From the NCBI RefSeq assembly GCF_027943255.1, contig NC_072893.1, positions 63,768,001 through 63,832,000 on the forward strand: a DNA stretch of 64,000 bases. Reading direction: 5' to 3'. Below, piece after piece: positions 1-11,579 of this stretch. Within the stretch, counting starts at the first letter, position 1. Every line of letters begins with the position of its first letter. The notes beneath the pieces were generated by a model. It saw only the letters and a list, made by a program, of their open reading frames with translations. It ran no database searches and was not told the origin of the DNA. The DNA is from Anastrepha obliqua. Taxonomy: Eukaryota; Arthropoda; Insecta; Diptera; Tephritidae. Both the position numbers and the translations under genes were made by a program.

Positions 1-606
1 ACATTTACAGAGAACAGACGCCATTGAGCGCATGTAATCGGTGTCATTTATTCTATGTAACTTTAATAGGGAATATTTTTGCGCGAATAAGGTGCAACCA
101 CAAGAATGTTTTTTTTTATTTTTCAAGCAGGATTCCCACATGATTATTTATTTATTTATTTCTGTCTACAGTTACCAGTCACATTTGCATTAGTATGTAA
201 ATACGATTAGTTAATTTTTAGAAAAAGATTAATTCTTAGTATTAACATTAAAATCTATATTAAGGCTGTAATTATTACACAATCGGGCACATCTTATAAT
301 AGGGTAATTTACTGTTAAATTAATAGTTAAGTTAATTGAATGCACAAACAGCCGATTAAGTCTAAGACTCCGAAGCGAGATATGAACTTGGAAGGGATTG
401 CTTAACTCAGCGCAGGTAATGTTGCTTGTTGATAAATAGGAAAGTTGGCTCAAACAAGAGTTAGTAAGAGAACTTGGCTAGCTGTTGATTGCGAGTAATA
501 TATGGGATCCGGCACTCGAAGTGTAACCAATTAAAAAGTTCATAAATTTGGTTTCGAAAATACTTTTATTAATTAAAAGTAAAAAATGTGTAAAAGTAAT
601 ACAAAA

Positions 607-886
607 TTAATAATCAATTTTCTTTTGCTCGATATGATCACCTTTTACCTTGACTATGACCTTGAGATGGTCCAGAAATGAGTCGCAAGCTGCCTGAATG
701 TGACTTGCAGGTATTTTGGCCCACTCGCGAACAATGGCTTTTTTCAGCGCCTCGAGACTGGTGAGTTTTTTAGTTCGGACCCTGCTGGCCAAAATGGCCC
801 AATTGGATTCGCATCTGGTGAATTTGATAGCCATTGTGTGGACGTTATAAAGTTCGCAACGTTGCTTTTTAGCCATTCTTGGTTCA
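607..886 (-). pseudogene. Transposase C-terminal fragment, DD37D type
   Basis: Two frames are needed to read this piece. The upstream part reads NQEWLKSNV then FITSTQWLSNSPDANPIGPF, matching the third catalytic block, but the expected final Asp (PMDF in intact relatives) reads Gly. The downstream part reads SLEALKKAIVREWAKIPASH then a tail ending KGDHIEQ, the normal C-terminus of the family. A frameshift between the two halves and the lost catalytic residue show it is dead. Confidence 0.7.
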
Positions 887-1177
887 CTAGAGCTTTGTGA
901 GACACTTCTTCACTTTTTGAATCATTTCACGTGACGTTGCAGTCTTTTGGTGACCACCTCCAAGATGTTTCGCGATGCTATCCGTATCATGGTAACGAGT
1001 AATGGTGCGATAAACAAAAACTTTATTTACTTTAAGGAGCTTGAGTTCACGAGTAATCGCTGGTTCTGATTTTCCAGCCAAGTATAAGGCAATCCCAGTA
1101 TTACGTTTGAAGTCCATTACTGATTTTCTTTTTGCACGTTTATTGTCGGCAAAATGCTTCCGGGCGCTTGTAAACAA
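887..1177 (-). pseudogene. Transposase N-terminal fragment, DD37D type
   Basis: The frame contains a helix-turn-helix segment (SVMDFKRNTGIALYLAGKS) followed by VFVYRTITRYHDTDSIAKHL and a basic GGGHQKTAT linker, the N-terminal layout of DD37D/maT-like transposases. The natural start is probably the internal Met at about 1117, just before DFKRNTG. The frame ends at 887 where the deleted element rejoins sequence from the far C-terminal half. The first two catalytic aspartates are gone. Confidence 0.7.
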
Positions 1178-1272
1178 TACTCTGGACTATCATTTAGCCA
1201 ACTAATGCCCGTGCATCAGCTGAGCCAGCGGTCTGAGATTGGTTACACTTCGAGTGCCGGAAGTCCTGCATA

Positions 1273-4119
1273 ATATGTATTTCTTTTATTACTTAACATT
1301 TATCACTCACCACCCGTTATTCGTTATTTAGTATTCATTATCCTGCGCTCATCAAATATCACTTGCCTCTCATCTTTTATGTACCTGGGCGTTTTTCGAA
1401 AATGTGAAGCAAAGGTTAAAATACTTATCTGAGTGAAATCTCCAGTTTGGACGTATGCAGTAGAATTTCATGAGGCATATTTCGGTAGAATATTTTAACT
1501 TTCCGTTTTGACTCTTTTTGGAGGAAGTCCCAATGCATTTATGAGGTCGGTAAAGGTTTAGAGTATTTCTCAAAAGTATTTTTGGGAAAATTTCACTAAG
1601 GGTCTTCTTATATATTTTTTTAATTTGTTTACCTTTTAGCTGACTTCAAATAGGGCCGTTTTGACCCGTTTGGAGAAGCTTGAAAAGTAATACATTTATG
1701 AGGTTGCCGTTAGGAATCTTCTCACACAAAGGCTGCATAAAAAGAGCGCCTACATATACTAAAATCTTAAAAAGTTGCTGAGTTCTGCTTAAGATATGCA
1801 GCATTTTTTATTCTTAATTTCGTAGGTATTGCGAAGGAAAAAGCTGCTACCTGTAGCGATGAAGTTTTTTGGAGCCTTAGAAAAAGTTTTGCTTCTTCCT
1901 AACTATGTACACGTTAAGAAATTGCAGAAGCACCAGGCTGTAAGTAATAAATATATGTTACTGCGGAAATCTAATTTACTTCAAAACCTAACTCTGACGA
2001 GAGTTTTAGTTCCAATAAATTTATTTATTTTTTTTTATTTAATTTCAATTTTTTGTTTGTTTTTTTGGTCACATATCTTAGACTCGTACACAATAACATT
2101 GCCTTGTTAATATTTGTACCCATTTTAGGAATATGTAAAATTTTAATTTTCTTTATAATTTTTTTTTAATTAAACAAAATTTTTTTTAATATTTTAAAAA
2201 ATTTTTTTTTTTAATTTTTTTTAGTTCCTTTTTAATTAATTTTAAATCATATTTTTTTTCTTATTTTAACTTTTTTTTACGGATATCGTTTTGTTTTTAT
2301 TTTACCTATACTCTTTTTTGTATTATAAAAATCCAGTTCATGATCTTATTATGCTAATAAATTGTTAAAGTATAAGTAATGCTTTAATTTACTGAATCGC
2401 TTAATCTAATTTGTGCAGCGGTTCGTTGGTATTTGCAGGTCTTTTGATCTGCGATCGTATACGTATCTCCATCTAACGGGAGGCAATCTTTTCGTTCTAG
2501 ACGTCATATGCCAATTACCAAAAGAATTCAGTTGCATCGGCCGTTTCTTAAGATATTTTTCTCCTCTACTTTCGCTTTCATTTCGCCGCCCTCAGACAAT
2601 AACTCCAAAACCATTGTACAGTGTTATTCCTTATGCGCTAATCCATTCACGATTCACCACTGAATTTTAAGTAATATACTTAATATTCGTCAGTCCACAT
2701 TCGTCACTCATATCTTATAGGTCATCATAGGCGATGGTCACATAGGTCATATAGACAGATTGTACTGCAACTACTATTCACATGCAGCACATTTTCGTTT
2801 CAAAACATTCTTCAATTATTTTTGCTCATTGCCTGTTTAACACGTTTAACTTTCTATACTGCCTTAGCCTCTTTTATGGACTACTCTGATTTCTGCATTA
2901 CCTTTGGCAGCTTCTAGGATTTTGTTCACTTTCTATTTGCTTCTGCTTTTCACTTCACTTCGCTTTGCTACATAGCCTATATTTTTGTCTCCTCCTTTTT
3001 GCTAATGAATTTCGCTTCGTGTTTCGAGTGCATTTCTGCACTCAAATTGGAGGAGCCGTTCTACCAAATACCTCACAAAGTGTGCATACCTGCGTCAAAC
3101 ATATTTAATTTGTGTGCATGCCAGGTTGCTTTGTTTGCTTGATTTTTAGCTGAATAACTGAATTGGTAAGTGCTTAATTATGACCACAGAGCAACCAACA
3201 AATATTTAGTTATGCATAATCTTACACGTTTACATTCGTAGGTATGCTGTTATGCCTTCGGCCCAAATTCCTTGGATGGGCTCTGGGCGAAAAGCTACTA
3301 AGAAGTACAACTGGGCTATTTTCGTACCAAAAGCCAATGCAAACATCAAATACTAGTAGCCCGCATTTGCAAGTTGCTTTTATGAATTTTCCTTCATCAT
3401 TGTTGTTGTTGTTTAGGTAGCGCTGCAGGTCCTGCACCGGTGCGCTGGTCACTCTGAAGTTGTGTCCTGTTTTACGCACACTTGAATTTGCCTTCATTTC
3501 GCTACACTGGTGCCCTGCAGTGTGCCCTTTTACACTTTTCCTGTTGCAACTCTGTCTATTCTTTTGCCTTTTTTACGTTTGTATCCTCTTACTTCACTCA
3601 TTTTTGTTTGTTGATGTTAAAGCTATGCCGCTTTCTTGTTAGCAGCGAGCATAAACCCTTGTAAGTGTACAAAGCCAACAGGAGCGCTTGACTTTATGAA
3701 ATGAAGTTTCGCATTTTCAATGGTTTTGTTTGATATTTTTGCTATTTATTCATTGCTCTTTGCTTATTTTTGCTTTATGCATTTTCCAGCCTGTATTATT
3801 TTCCTTGCTGCTTTTGCAGCCGGTTCAAGCATAACAATTTATAATGGCAATGGCTAAAGCACCCCTGCAAGTGCATTTTCGCCCACTTTTTTGACTCACT
3901 CTGACTGGCTGGCTGGCCGTTATGTTTTTGCACACTCTTTGTTGTGCAATTTTTTCACAATATCAAGCATTTGCTTTGTATTCGCTGCACTCTCCGTTCA
4001 TTAATTCCAGTTTTTTGTTGTTGTGCGTCTGAGTATGGTTCTGTTGGGTAAATGGAATATGAAGTTCGCGAATTTTTGGTATTTTAATTGGTTGGAAGTG
4101 GATCATATAAAAAATGAAC
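1273..4119. other. AT-rich DNA without a recognisable gene
   Basis: Nothing homologous to a known family was recognised. The stretch holds T-rich low complexity at about 2,000-2,300 and a short GTT run at about 3,400. Reading frames are short, low in complexity, and lack domain signatures or dipteran coding bias. Confidence 0.5.
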
Positions 4120-4325
4120 AAGGTGGCGCAAAATACATCATCCAATTTTATTTTTGAATCACTTTTTACTCAGTAAAAAAAAAAAAAATAAAAAAAAACA
4201 TATTTTGAGTCTTGGAAATCTTTATTTAGACCTTTACGCGCTCCGCTGCTTGAATGTTTGTAATTGTCAAATATGGTATATTAAATATTCATCTTCCTAT
4301 AGGATGATTAATTTTGCGCCACCTT
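4120..4325. repeat. MITE with GGTGGCGCAAAAT terminal repeats
   Basis: AAGGTGGCGCAAAAT at 4120 is mirrored by ATTTTGCGCCACCTT ending at 4325; the arms match over about 24 bp with small differences (left interior ACATCATCC, right GGATGATTA). The roughly 205-bp body is non-coding and AT-rich. The same end sequence recurs at 11,378, 34,683, 39,391 and in the minisatellite next door, so this is a dispersed family. The transposase superfamily driving it is not evident. Confidence 0.6.
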
Positions 4326-4850
4326 ATATTACTAGTTTGGTGAGTGTGCTGGTCGAGTGATGGTAATCTTTATCTATAGCTTTACACGCTCAATTGGTTG
4401 TCTCTTTGTATACCGGCATAAAATATTTCAAATATCAATCTTCCTACATGATGATTAATTTTGCGCCACCTTATATGACTAGTTTGGTGAGTGTACTGGT
4501 CGCTCCATTGGTTTTCTGTTTGTATAACAGCGTTAAATATGTGAAATATAAATCTTCCAATTGGATGATTAATTTTGCGCCACCTTATTTGACTGGTTTG
4601 GTAAGTCTGCTGGTCGCTCCAATGGTTTTCTGTTTGTATAACAGCGTTAAATAGTGAAATATAAATCTTCCAATTGGATGATTAATTTTGCGCCACCTTA
4701 TATGACTAGTTTGGTGAGTCTGCTGGTCGCTCCATTGGTTGTCTGTTTGTATACCAGCGTAAAATATGTCAAATATAAATCTTCCGATTGGATGATTAAT
4801 TTTGCGCCACCTTGTGTGACTAGTTTGGAGAGTCTGCCGGTCGAGACCTA
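4303..4850 (+). repeat. 114-bp minisatellite derived from a MITE end
   Basis: GATGATTAATTTTGCGCCAC recurs at 4303, 4450, 4564, 4677 and 4791, giving spacings of 147, 114, 113 and 114. Each unit continues with a shared stretch containing TAGTTTGGTGAGT, GCTGGTCGCTCC, CTGTTTGTATA and CAAATATAAATCTTCC. Because 114 is divisible by three, a 38-residue motif (INFAPPYMTSLVS, then VAPLVVCLYTSVKYVKYKSS) stays open for several units. One unit has a 1-base deletion and breaks the frame. I read it as tandem expansion of a transposon end, not a gene. Confidence 0.85.
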
Positions 4851-6827
4851 GTTTGCGGAGAAAAGAAATTAAATAAATAACTTATTGTTTTTCGTTGAAA
4901 CTATTTAAGTACTTTATTCAATTATGTAATTAGTAGGGTTACCAAAAATATGCCCGAAATGTTTTTACTGATACTCGTTCACAAGGTGTATAAAATAGAA
5001 ATTTTAATCGCAAACTTGGAACTGAAAGAATTTATGAGTTATAATTTCACTTGTCTTTTATATGCGAAAATTTTAGAATTGTTTCAATTATTAATACCTT
5101 CAGCAGAGACATTTTTATGTCTTTAACATATTTCATATGCGGGAGCTTCCCAATCACCATTGGCGTACATTAGAAAGAAATATCGAACTACTTATTTTCT
5201 TTTTATAATCAACAATGCAATCCCAATCAAATGCTCACCAAAATTTCATCATAAAGTAGCATTCGAAAGGCCAACCCAGAGAACACATCTTAATCGCCAA
5301 AATGTATACCTTACAAATGACTGATATCGCATAATAGCTGAAGGGAAACAGCCAACTTCCTAAAGCTTGAAAAATTATATCCGCATTCACGATTGATTAC
5401 AGTTGCTTGCGCTTTTCTGATGTCAAACATCAACCTATTATCAGATTAAATAAATAAAATCGAGTCTACTGTAAAAACAGTAGACAAAAAATAGATTAAA
5501 GCGGAACTGAAGAGCAAAAAAAAAGTAAATAAATAAAAGGAAATCAACAAAGCGATTACTGCAATGCTGCTGATGTTGTAACGGAAAGGAAAAGGCAAAA
5601 ACTTTTACTAATTACCAATGTTGTGAGCCAATTTGAAACCCTTCGGCATGGCTGGAAAGTTACGAACAATGACGCAATTCTGTGGGAGTGAAAGTAACAG
5701 AAAAATAGTATGAAAACAGATTGAATTGTTTGCATGGGATATTCTATGCAATCATCAGTTTTAAATATTTTTGTGAGTTTCGCCTTTTTTTTAAATAATT
5801 AAGGTACTGAATATTTTAGCAATCTTTCTTAAATAATTTTGCTTATAATTTTACTACATAGAAGAGATTGCACGAAAACCCAAAGCGGAACCGATAAAAA
5901 ATTCCAAGAACATGCCTCTGAAAGTGGAATTAACATATAAATGTCGCTAACTACAAGCCTATGTATTTTCCAACATCATACATTTCATAACAGTAAAAGT
6001 CTCAGACCAATACCTGCGATTGCGTTGGCGCGCCCTTTAAATTGTGTTACTTTCAGTACTGTCAATCGCTCCCATTGCCATCAAAACCAAATCGATTTCA
6101 GAAAAACAGAATGGTCCGTCTTTGCTATAACCAGAGCAGTGCAAATTGATATGCGTTTCTAGAACCTGTAACTTTCTTTCGGTACAAGTAGCTGAGAAAC
6201 GCCTTTAGCAGCTTTGCTCATTCATAACTATCGGCATTGCAATCCCATGAAAGACCGAAAACGGCGCATATCTTAGGTGAATTATATAATTATTACCTAC
6301 TTTAGTGTATTTAGCTTTTTACGTTTTTGTGTTCAGATTTGGTCTGTGAAGACGCGTAGGAAATTCTCCGAGAAATAATTTTCCGGAACCTTTTAATCCT
6401 CAGCGATCTATTTTTAAATTAAACTTTTCCACACAACATCAACACATTGCCATATTTGCCACCGGTTTTAAATAAATTATTAAATTATTTGGTTTTCTTA
6501 AAAAAAAAAAAAAAAAAATAAACATAATTGCACTACTGCTATTTATTCTCTCCAGAGTCAAATAAAAAATTTGTTAGTTTCGAAAAACAAAACAAAAATT
6601 TATTTAAAATTCTCATATGTTTTGTCTCAAAACTTAAGCATAAAAGCATTCTTCATTCAACAATTTTGAGGAATTATTTAAAACATACCAAAAAAGAAAT
6701 GGTAACAGCTTGAATTTTTTCCTTTAAAAGTTATACAGTGAAACTATCCTACGGCAGGCTCCGGGGAGGGTAGCTCATTTTAGAACTTCTTTAACAATTC
6801 GACAGCAGTAAAGTCATCGTTGCAAAA
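4851..6827. other. AT-rich DNA without a recognisable gene
   Basis: No domain, RNA gene or repeat boundary was recognised. There is a poly-A run at about 6,500. The open frame at 5,941-6,162 has no recognisable motif. Confidence 0.45.
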
Positions 6828-7530
6828 TCACTTTAGGATTTGAGCTACATTCAAAGATTTCATTAAATTCTTCAGTGTCGATACAATTATCGTCAATGGT
6901 TTTCCCTTGTTTTCATCAGTAACAAAATCCAACTCAAAATCTAGCTTTTCGGTCCATGTATTATCATCTGTAGTTATAAAGTCATCAGAACTGGAATTAG
7001 ATCCCCCCAAGGGGTTTTAATAATTCAAATAACAAAGCCAGCGTTGCTAGCGGCAAGTCAACTTCGGGCTCGAATTCAGTTGTCACATTTCTATTTTTGT
7101 CAAATCCTGCTTTTTGGAAATAGTTCTTTATGCTTTCCGTTGGAACCTTTTCCCAGTGTACTTTTATGAAGTGTATTGTTTCTATGGCATTTATAAGCCT
7201 TCGATTTAAGCTTACCAAAATATGCTTAAAGTGAAGGTTTCGATAATAAATTCTAAAATTTCGAGTCACTCCTTGATCTAAAGATTGGCAATCTGAAGTC
7301 GTATTATGAAGTGGAAAAATTAGTTTGATATTCTTTAACCGCATATCGCGAGAGTGACTAGAAGACGAAAAGTCGGTTTCGTTTTTCTTCTGTCATGTTT
7401 GCTCAAAATAGGAGAGTAAGCCTTTGATATGATGATTTACCTTGACGGCATACCTCATTTTTTAAAGCTAAGGATTGGTTTGGCAATGCTTTGAAGAAAA
7501 GGTCTGTCTCGTTAGCATTATATAGTGAGG
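6828..7530 (-). pseudogene. pogo/Tigger-like transposase remnant
   Basis: Read on the minus strand, the start of the piece gives NANETDLFFKALPNQSLALK then YQRLTLLF and ANMTEEKRNRLFVF, matching the catalytic-core entry of pogo/Tigger (DDE superfamily 1, CENP-B relatives), where the motif is normally NADET. The first catalytic Asp is therefore Asn. Further on, IKLIFPLHNTTSDCQSLDQG and VTRNFRIYYR match the NTTS..QPMDQG block, followed by a C-terminal segment resembling AWEKV..ESIKNCFRKAGF. Stops and frame changes split the reading frame at about 7,345-7,400 and 7,010. Confidence 0.75.
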
Positions 7531-8164
7531 ACATTATACAATATGCACTGAATTAGTTATTTTTAATGTGGAAAAATTATGTTTGAAAGATTTGATTCAT
7601 AAACCTTGCCTACTGGCTAATGTCCGGATAGACAAATTGTTTTCCTCGTAAGCGTTCAAATTTCAATTTTGTTCTTCACTCTAAAGTTTGATCTCCCCAT
7701 CGTATATCCGCTATAGCTGAACAAGAATCACTGAGTAAACTACACTAAATATGTGCATGAAAAACATCACACTTTACATAATCGGGAAGTGCCAATTTTT
7801 TCAATTTTTTATATTTTCTCCACCTATCAACGGTTTAACGTCAAATTAAAAAAAAATCTCATTGGTGAGCCTGAAAAAAATGTACGCCGTTTTATAGTTG
7901 TTGTTGCTTATACTTTTGTCCCGCAAGGGCAAAATTCAAAATGTTTCTTTCGGTATTGCTTGAGGAAGTTAAATTTTTTTTCATAAAAAGAATTGTCGAC
8001 GGCTTTCTCTTCAAAGCTCCGTCAATGTTTCTTGAGTTTCCTCTTCAGTGAAAACTCAAAAACTATTTATTGCATATGCTTGAACAAATTTCTTACCCAA
8101 AAAAGTATATTTTTGTCCATTGTGTTTTTTGTTTCTCTCAAAGTTTAAATGACAAAATTTAACG
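7531..8164. other. Possible 5' part of the pogo-like remnant
   Basis: This lies upstream of the recognised catalytic part on the minus strand and probably once held the N-terminal DNA-binding domain. Stops are dense and I could not match it with confidence. No terminal repeats were found. Confidence 0.25.
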
Positions 8165-8527
8165 TTGAGTACTTTTGAGGAACGTTATATAAACTCGTTG
8201 CAATATAGAAATGTAAAATTCGTAATTTTGGGTAGAAATAATCGTCCGAATGAGTCGATCACTCAAGGGTTGGTGAACAGATTTCACGATACTGGTTCTC
8301 TGGAGGATAGAAAAAGTACCGGCGGGCCAGACTGTGGTTTTTTGAAAAGCAAAGTCTATGGGAATAAGTCTACAATGATTTTGAAGCTAAAGCACAACAT
8401 TTGGTTCAATATTGCTGAACTCTATACGATAGTGGGTCAGCGAGCTCTTGAACATTTCAATTCTAGTATGACAGCCTGTAGGCGTGCTCATGGTGGATAT
8501 TTAATAATTGCAATTTTTCACATATAA
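8165..8527 (+). pseudogene. Tc1/mariner transposase remnant, N and C ends fused
   Basis: The 120-residue frame begins with a helix-turn-helix-like region containing GRNNRPNESITQGLVNRFHD and TGSLEDRKSTGGP, typical of the linker in DD41D and other insect ITm transposases. It then jumps to the usual C-terminal tail, RALEHFNSSMTACRRAHGGY followed by an IIFHI-like end. The entire catalytic core is missing, yet the frame stays open. Internal deletion is the simplest explanation. No terminal inverted repeats were identified. Confidence 0.6.
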
Positions 8528-11370
8528 TTGCCTAGAGCCGAGTTTGAATAAAAATAGTGAAACATAAGCAATCAAATTTTTTACATATTTTATTTGAAAA
8601 GCTCAACTAGGCGCTTATTTTGAAATATATTTTGCTTATTTATGATTTAAATTGAAGAAGATTTAGTGAATAAATAATTTTTAAAGACCCTTTATTTGCC
8701 TTATTTTTAAACTTATTTTTTTATTAAATTCGCTGTAATTTTAAATCTTACATAATTTTTTCCTGCTTTTGGTGTCTGTTATATTTAGAAAATAAATTAC
8801 TCGTTAATTACAGGGACACCCTTATCGTATCGATTTCGATTCAAATACTCGTATGCTTTTGTGTGTTGGATAAGTGAAACACTTACATGTATTGTGTCCA
8901 ATTGTGTCTTCTAATGCATGCACAAGTTCAATGGTTCACTGCCAACGTTGCTATTCTTGAAGGATGCCTTGCCATTGTTCGGTCATATTTCTTTTAGGTT
9001 TTAGTTTTATATAACAATAGCTTGATAATAGCTGCTTTAGTGGTAGTAGTTGTGGTTGTGGTTGTGGCTTTGGGCGGAAAATTGCTATTTTTATATTGCC
9101 TCTTCCTACTTAGCCGTCTTTCTGCTCACTGTTCGGGATGTTTCTAGCTATAAGAGCTTCAGAATGACCGACAGTGCTCTAGAGAAATAAGGTAGTAGAC
9201 AGGAGGACTATCGGGGTATATGCAAAGGCATAACAGTAAATTTTGCTGCATGTCTACATAGCGAATCTTGTATGCTTTGTGACTGATGGTTGTGCCAAAA
9301 GCCGCAGAAATAGCTGCGCGCTATGCTTTTGTATAACTAGAACGAGTTTTATGTGTACTTATGTGTGCGTGTGTATGTATGTGCTTGAACTTCAGCTTCT
9401 TCGCTAACACGGCGGCGAATGAATTGCGCAAAATAGCCACGAAAAATATGCAAGCTCAATTAAACAAACGGGTGAATATGCACAAACAGTGCGAGACAAG
9501 TGTAAATACATACATATAAGTATGTCTACTACTAACACATGCGCCCATTTGTTGTGTATTCAAACTGCTAGTATGCAAACTGAAATGCCCGTGGCGTTTG
9601 ATGGCAGTGAATTTCAAAACTTCAACTTGAACATATTTGCAAGCAAACAGTCATACAAGCATACCAGCACTCGTAGGTGTGCACTTACACAATCACAACA
9701 GAAGAATGCGATAAAAAAACGAGGAGCAAAAACAAAAAAATACACACGTAAATACACCGTAAACATAGCAGGAAAACAAACAGAACGCAAAGTTTGGTTC
9801 TAACTATGAATAGGTTTTAGAAAAAAAAATAGGCAAACACATACAAACAAGTTTTGTAGTTTGCATTATATTTGACGTACTCGTACTTTTTGTTAACTCG
9901 TGAGTGTGTTGCAAGTTCAATGGCACTTATGTACACATACACACACACACATTCATACTCACTACTTTTGGCTTTTGCTGACCGTCACTATTATGCTGCA
10001 TTGCCCTTTACGTTATTTGTTCAACTGTCCGCAAAGTTTTGCGAAAAAAATAACACCAAAAAAGCAAAAAATAAAAATCAACAAGCATTGGTAGTTAAAA
10101 GAAAAAAACTAACACCAACAACAACAGTTGAACTTACAGTAAACAACCATGTACGAAAATTGCAACATAGCAGCAGCGTCCTCTGTTGGCTGTCGCAATG
10201 CATTGCGCAAAAACCCAACATAAACTCGATGCAGCGGTCTGTTTGGCTGACTAAGCAGCGACGTGTGCATTAGACAGCCCGTTCCGTTCATTTGTACGTT
10301 CGCCTGGCATTTAGTGTTGTTTATTTGGCTCTAGCTAGTGCCGGTCATGCACGGCGTATGAGTAACTTTTGCTTGTTATAGTTAGTTTTATTTGTTTTGC
10401 ACTGGCATAGACTGACGTGTGTTTTCAGATTTTGCTGCGGTGTTGATTTTCTTTGTTAGCTGGTTAGTTATGGAAAAGTTTTGCTCCTTAAATTTGTTGT
10501 TTACTTGTGTATTGTCGAATGCACTGGACGAAAAATTTGAGACAGTTACGGAATTCGGAAGTTTCAAAGTTGCGCACCAATTTGAGGAAGCCTGCTTTGG
10601 AAGTGCTTATTTGTTGAGAGGCACATAACTCGTATTTGAATATACATAGCTTATAAAGTTATGGGAATTCCATTATCAATCTTGCAGAGATTACTGAGGA
10701 TAGTCAAAACAATTAATGAAACTAATAAGAATAAAATCTAATGAGGGTGTTTTTAAAAACGTAAAAAAAAAAAAAATTGTTTTGTCTAAAATGAGGGGGT
10801 TTTTAAAAAAGTAAAAAAAGTAGCAAGAAATATACTTTTTTCTCAGAAATTTTTCTTTAGCCTCCGTTGGGCACCCGGGTCTGGCCAGACTGACTTTTTC
10901 GACTTTGGACATGCATTTAACATATTTTTATTATAGCCAACAACTTGCGCTTTCAGGTAGCTCCCTAAAATTTAATTTTCTATCGATTTATGGATATAAA
11001 TTTTTTAAAAAGATCCTCGAAGAGGCCGAAAACAAGTCCAGCCCGGGTGTCCAAACGAAGTTTTTAAAGAAGGTTTAAGTATATTTTATTTTAAGAAATT
11101 ATTGTTTTTTTGTAAATGTTAAAAGTTACCGACAATATTTCACTCAAACAACTCTTTACCATAATTTTCAACATACAGTATATCTCAAAATTATTAATAT
11201 ATTATTATTGAATTTTATTCAAAACTATTTGCAGAAAAATTTACTTTAATATAAAATAAATAATTGGATCACTTGACGTGGAATCGCTCAACTGATACGA
11301 GCGAAGTTATGCTTGTGTTCGCAAAGTCATTTTAAAATTTAAATAAAGAAAATATATACTTTTATTATTA
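8528..11370. other. AT-rich DNA with small CA repeats
   Basis: There is a short CA repeat at about 9,937-9,955 and a GT-rich stretch at about 9,360. The longer reading frames at 9,489-10,273 are Lys/Thr/Tyr-rich translations of low-complexity DNA with no family motif. No gene is supported. Confidence 0.45.
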
Positions 11371-11377
11371 GAAAGTA

Positions 11378-11410
11378 CAAGATGGCGCAAAATTAATCAC
11401 CCTATCGGAC
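11378..11410. repeat. Single end of the GGTGGCGCAAAAT MITE family
   Basis: ACAAGATGGCGCAAAATTAA then TCACCCTATCGGA matches the terminal repeat seen at 4120 and 39,391. No partner end follows; a SINE begins immediately after, so this looks like a MITE truncated or split by the SINE. Confidence 0.45.
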
Positions 11411-11574
11411 ATTTTTTATAGCAGAAATACACTCGGAGGCTTGCCATTGCCTGCCGAGTGGCGACCGCTATTAGAAACATAATTTTGATCTTTCATCGAG
11501 ATTCGAACCGACGTTCTCTCTCTGAATTCCGAATGGTAGTCGCGAACCAACTAGTTCGGCCACGGCGGCCGCCG
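11411..11574 (-). repeat. tRNA-derived SINE, 3'-truncated
   Basis: On the minus strand the copy starts with the tRNA-like head: A-box-like GGCCGAACTAGTTGGTTCGC and B-box-like GGTTCGAATCTCGATG, followed by the family's central block CTAATAGCGGTCGCCACTCG and GGCAATGGCAAGCCTCCGAG. It stops near the position corresponding to the middle of the full copy at 50,826-51,145. Confidence 0.8.
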
Positions 11575-11579
11575 TGATT

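Larger units (their letters stand above)
501..1272 (-). mobile_element. Internally deleted DD37D (maT-like) Tc1/mariner element
   Basis: Inverted repeats bound this element: CCGGCACTCGAAGTGTAACC begins at 509 and its reverse complement ends at 1260. TA dinucleotides lie a few bases further out on each side (about 501 and 1271), which fits a TA target site with slightly diverged outermost bases. Inside, on the minus strand, lie the N-terminal DNA-binding part and the C-terminal tail of a transposase, with the middle missing. A full element of this family should be about 1.3 kb; here about 750 bp remain. It cannot be autonomous. The family name rests on recognised protein motifs. Confidence 0.75.

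Noticed and set aside
4394..4851. Membrane-like repeat protein in two adjoining frames
   Set aside because: The frame follows from a 114-bp tandem repeat divisible by three; it is broken by a 1-base deletion and derives from a MITE end.
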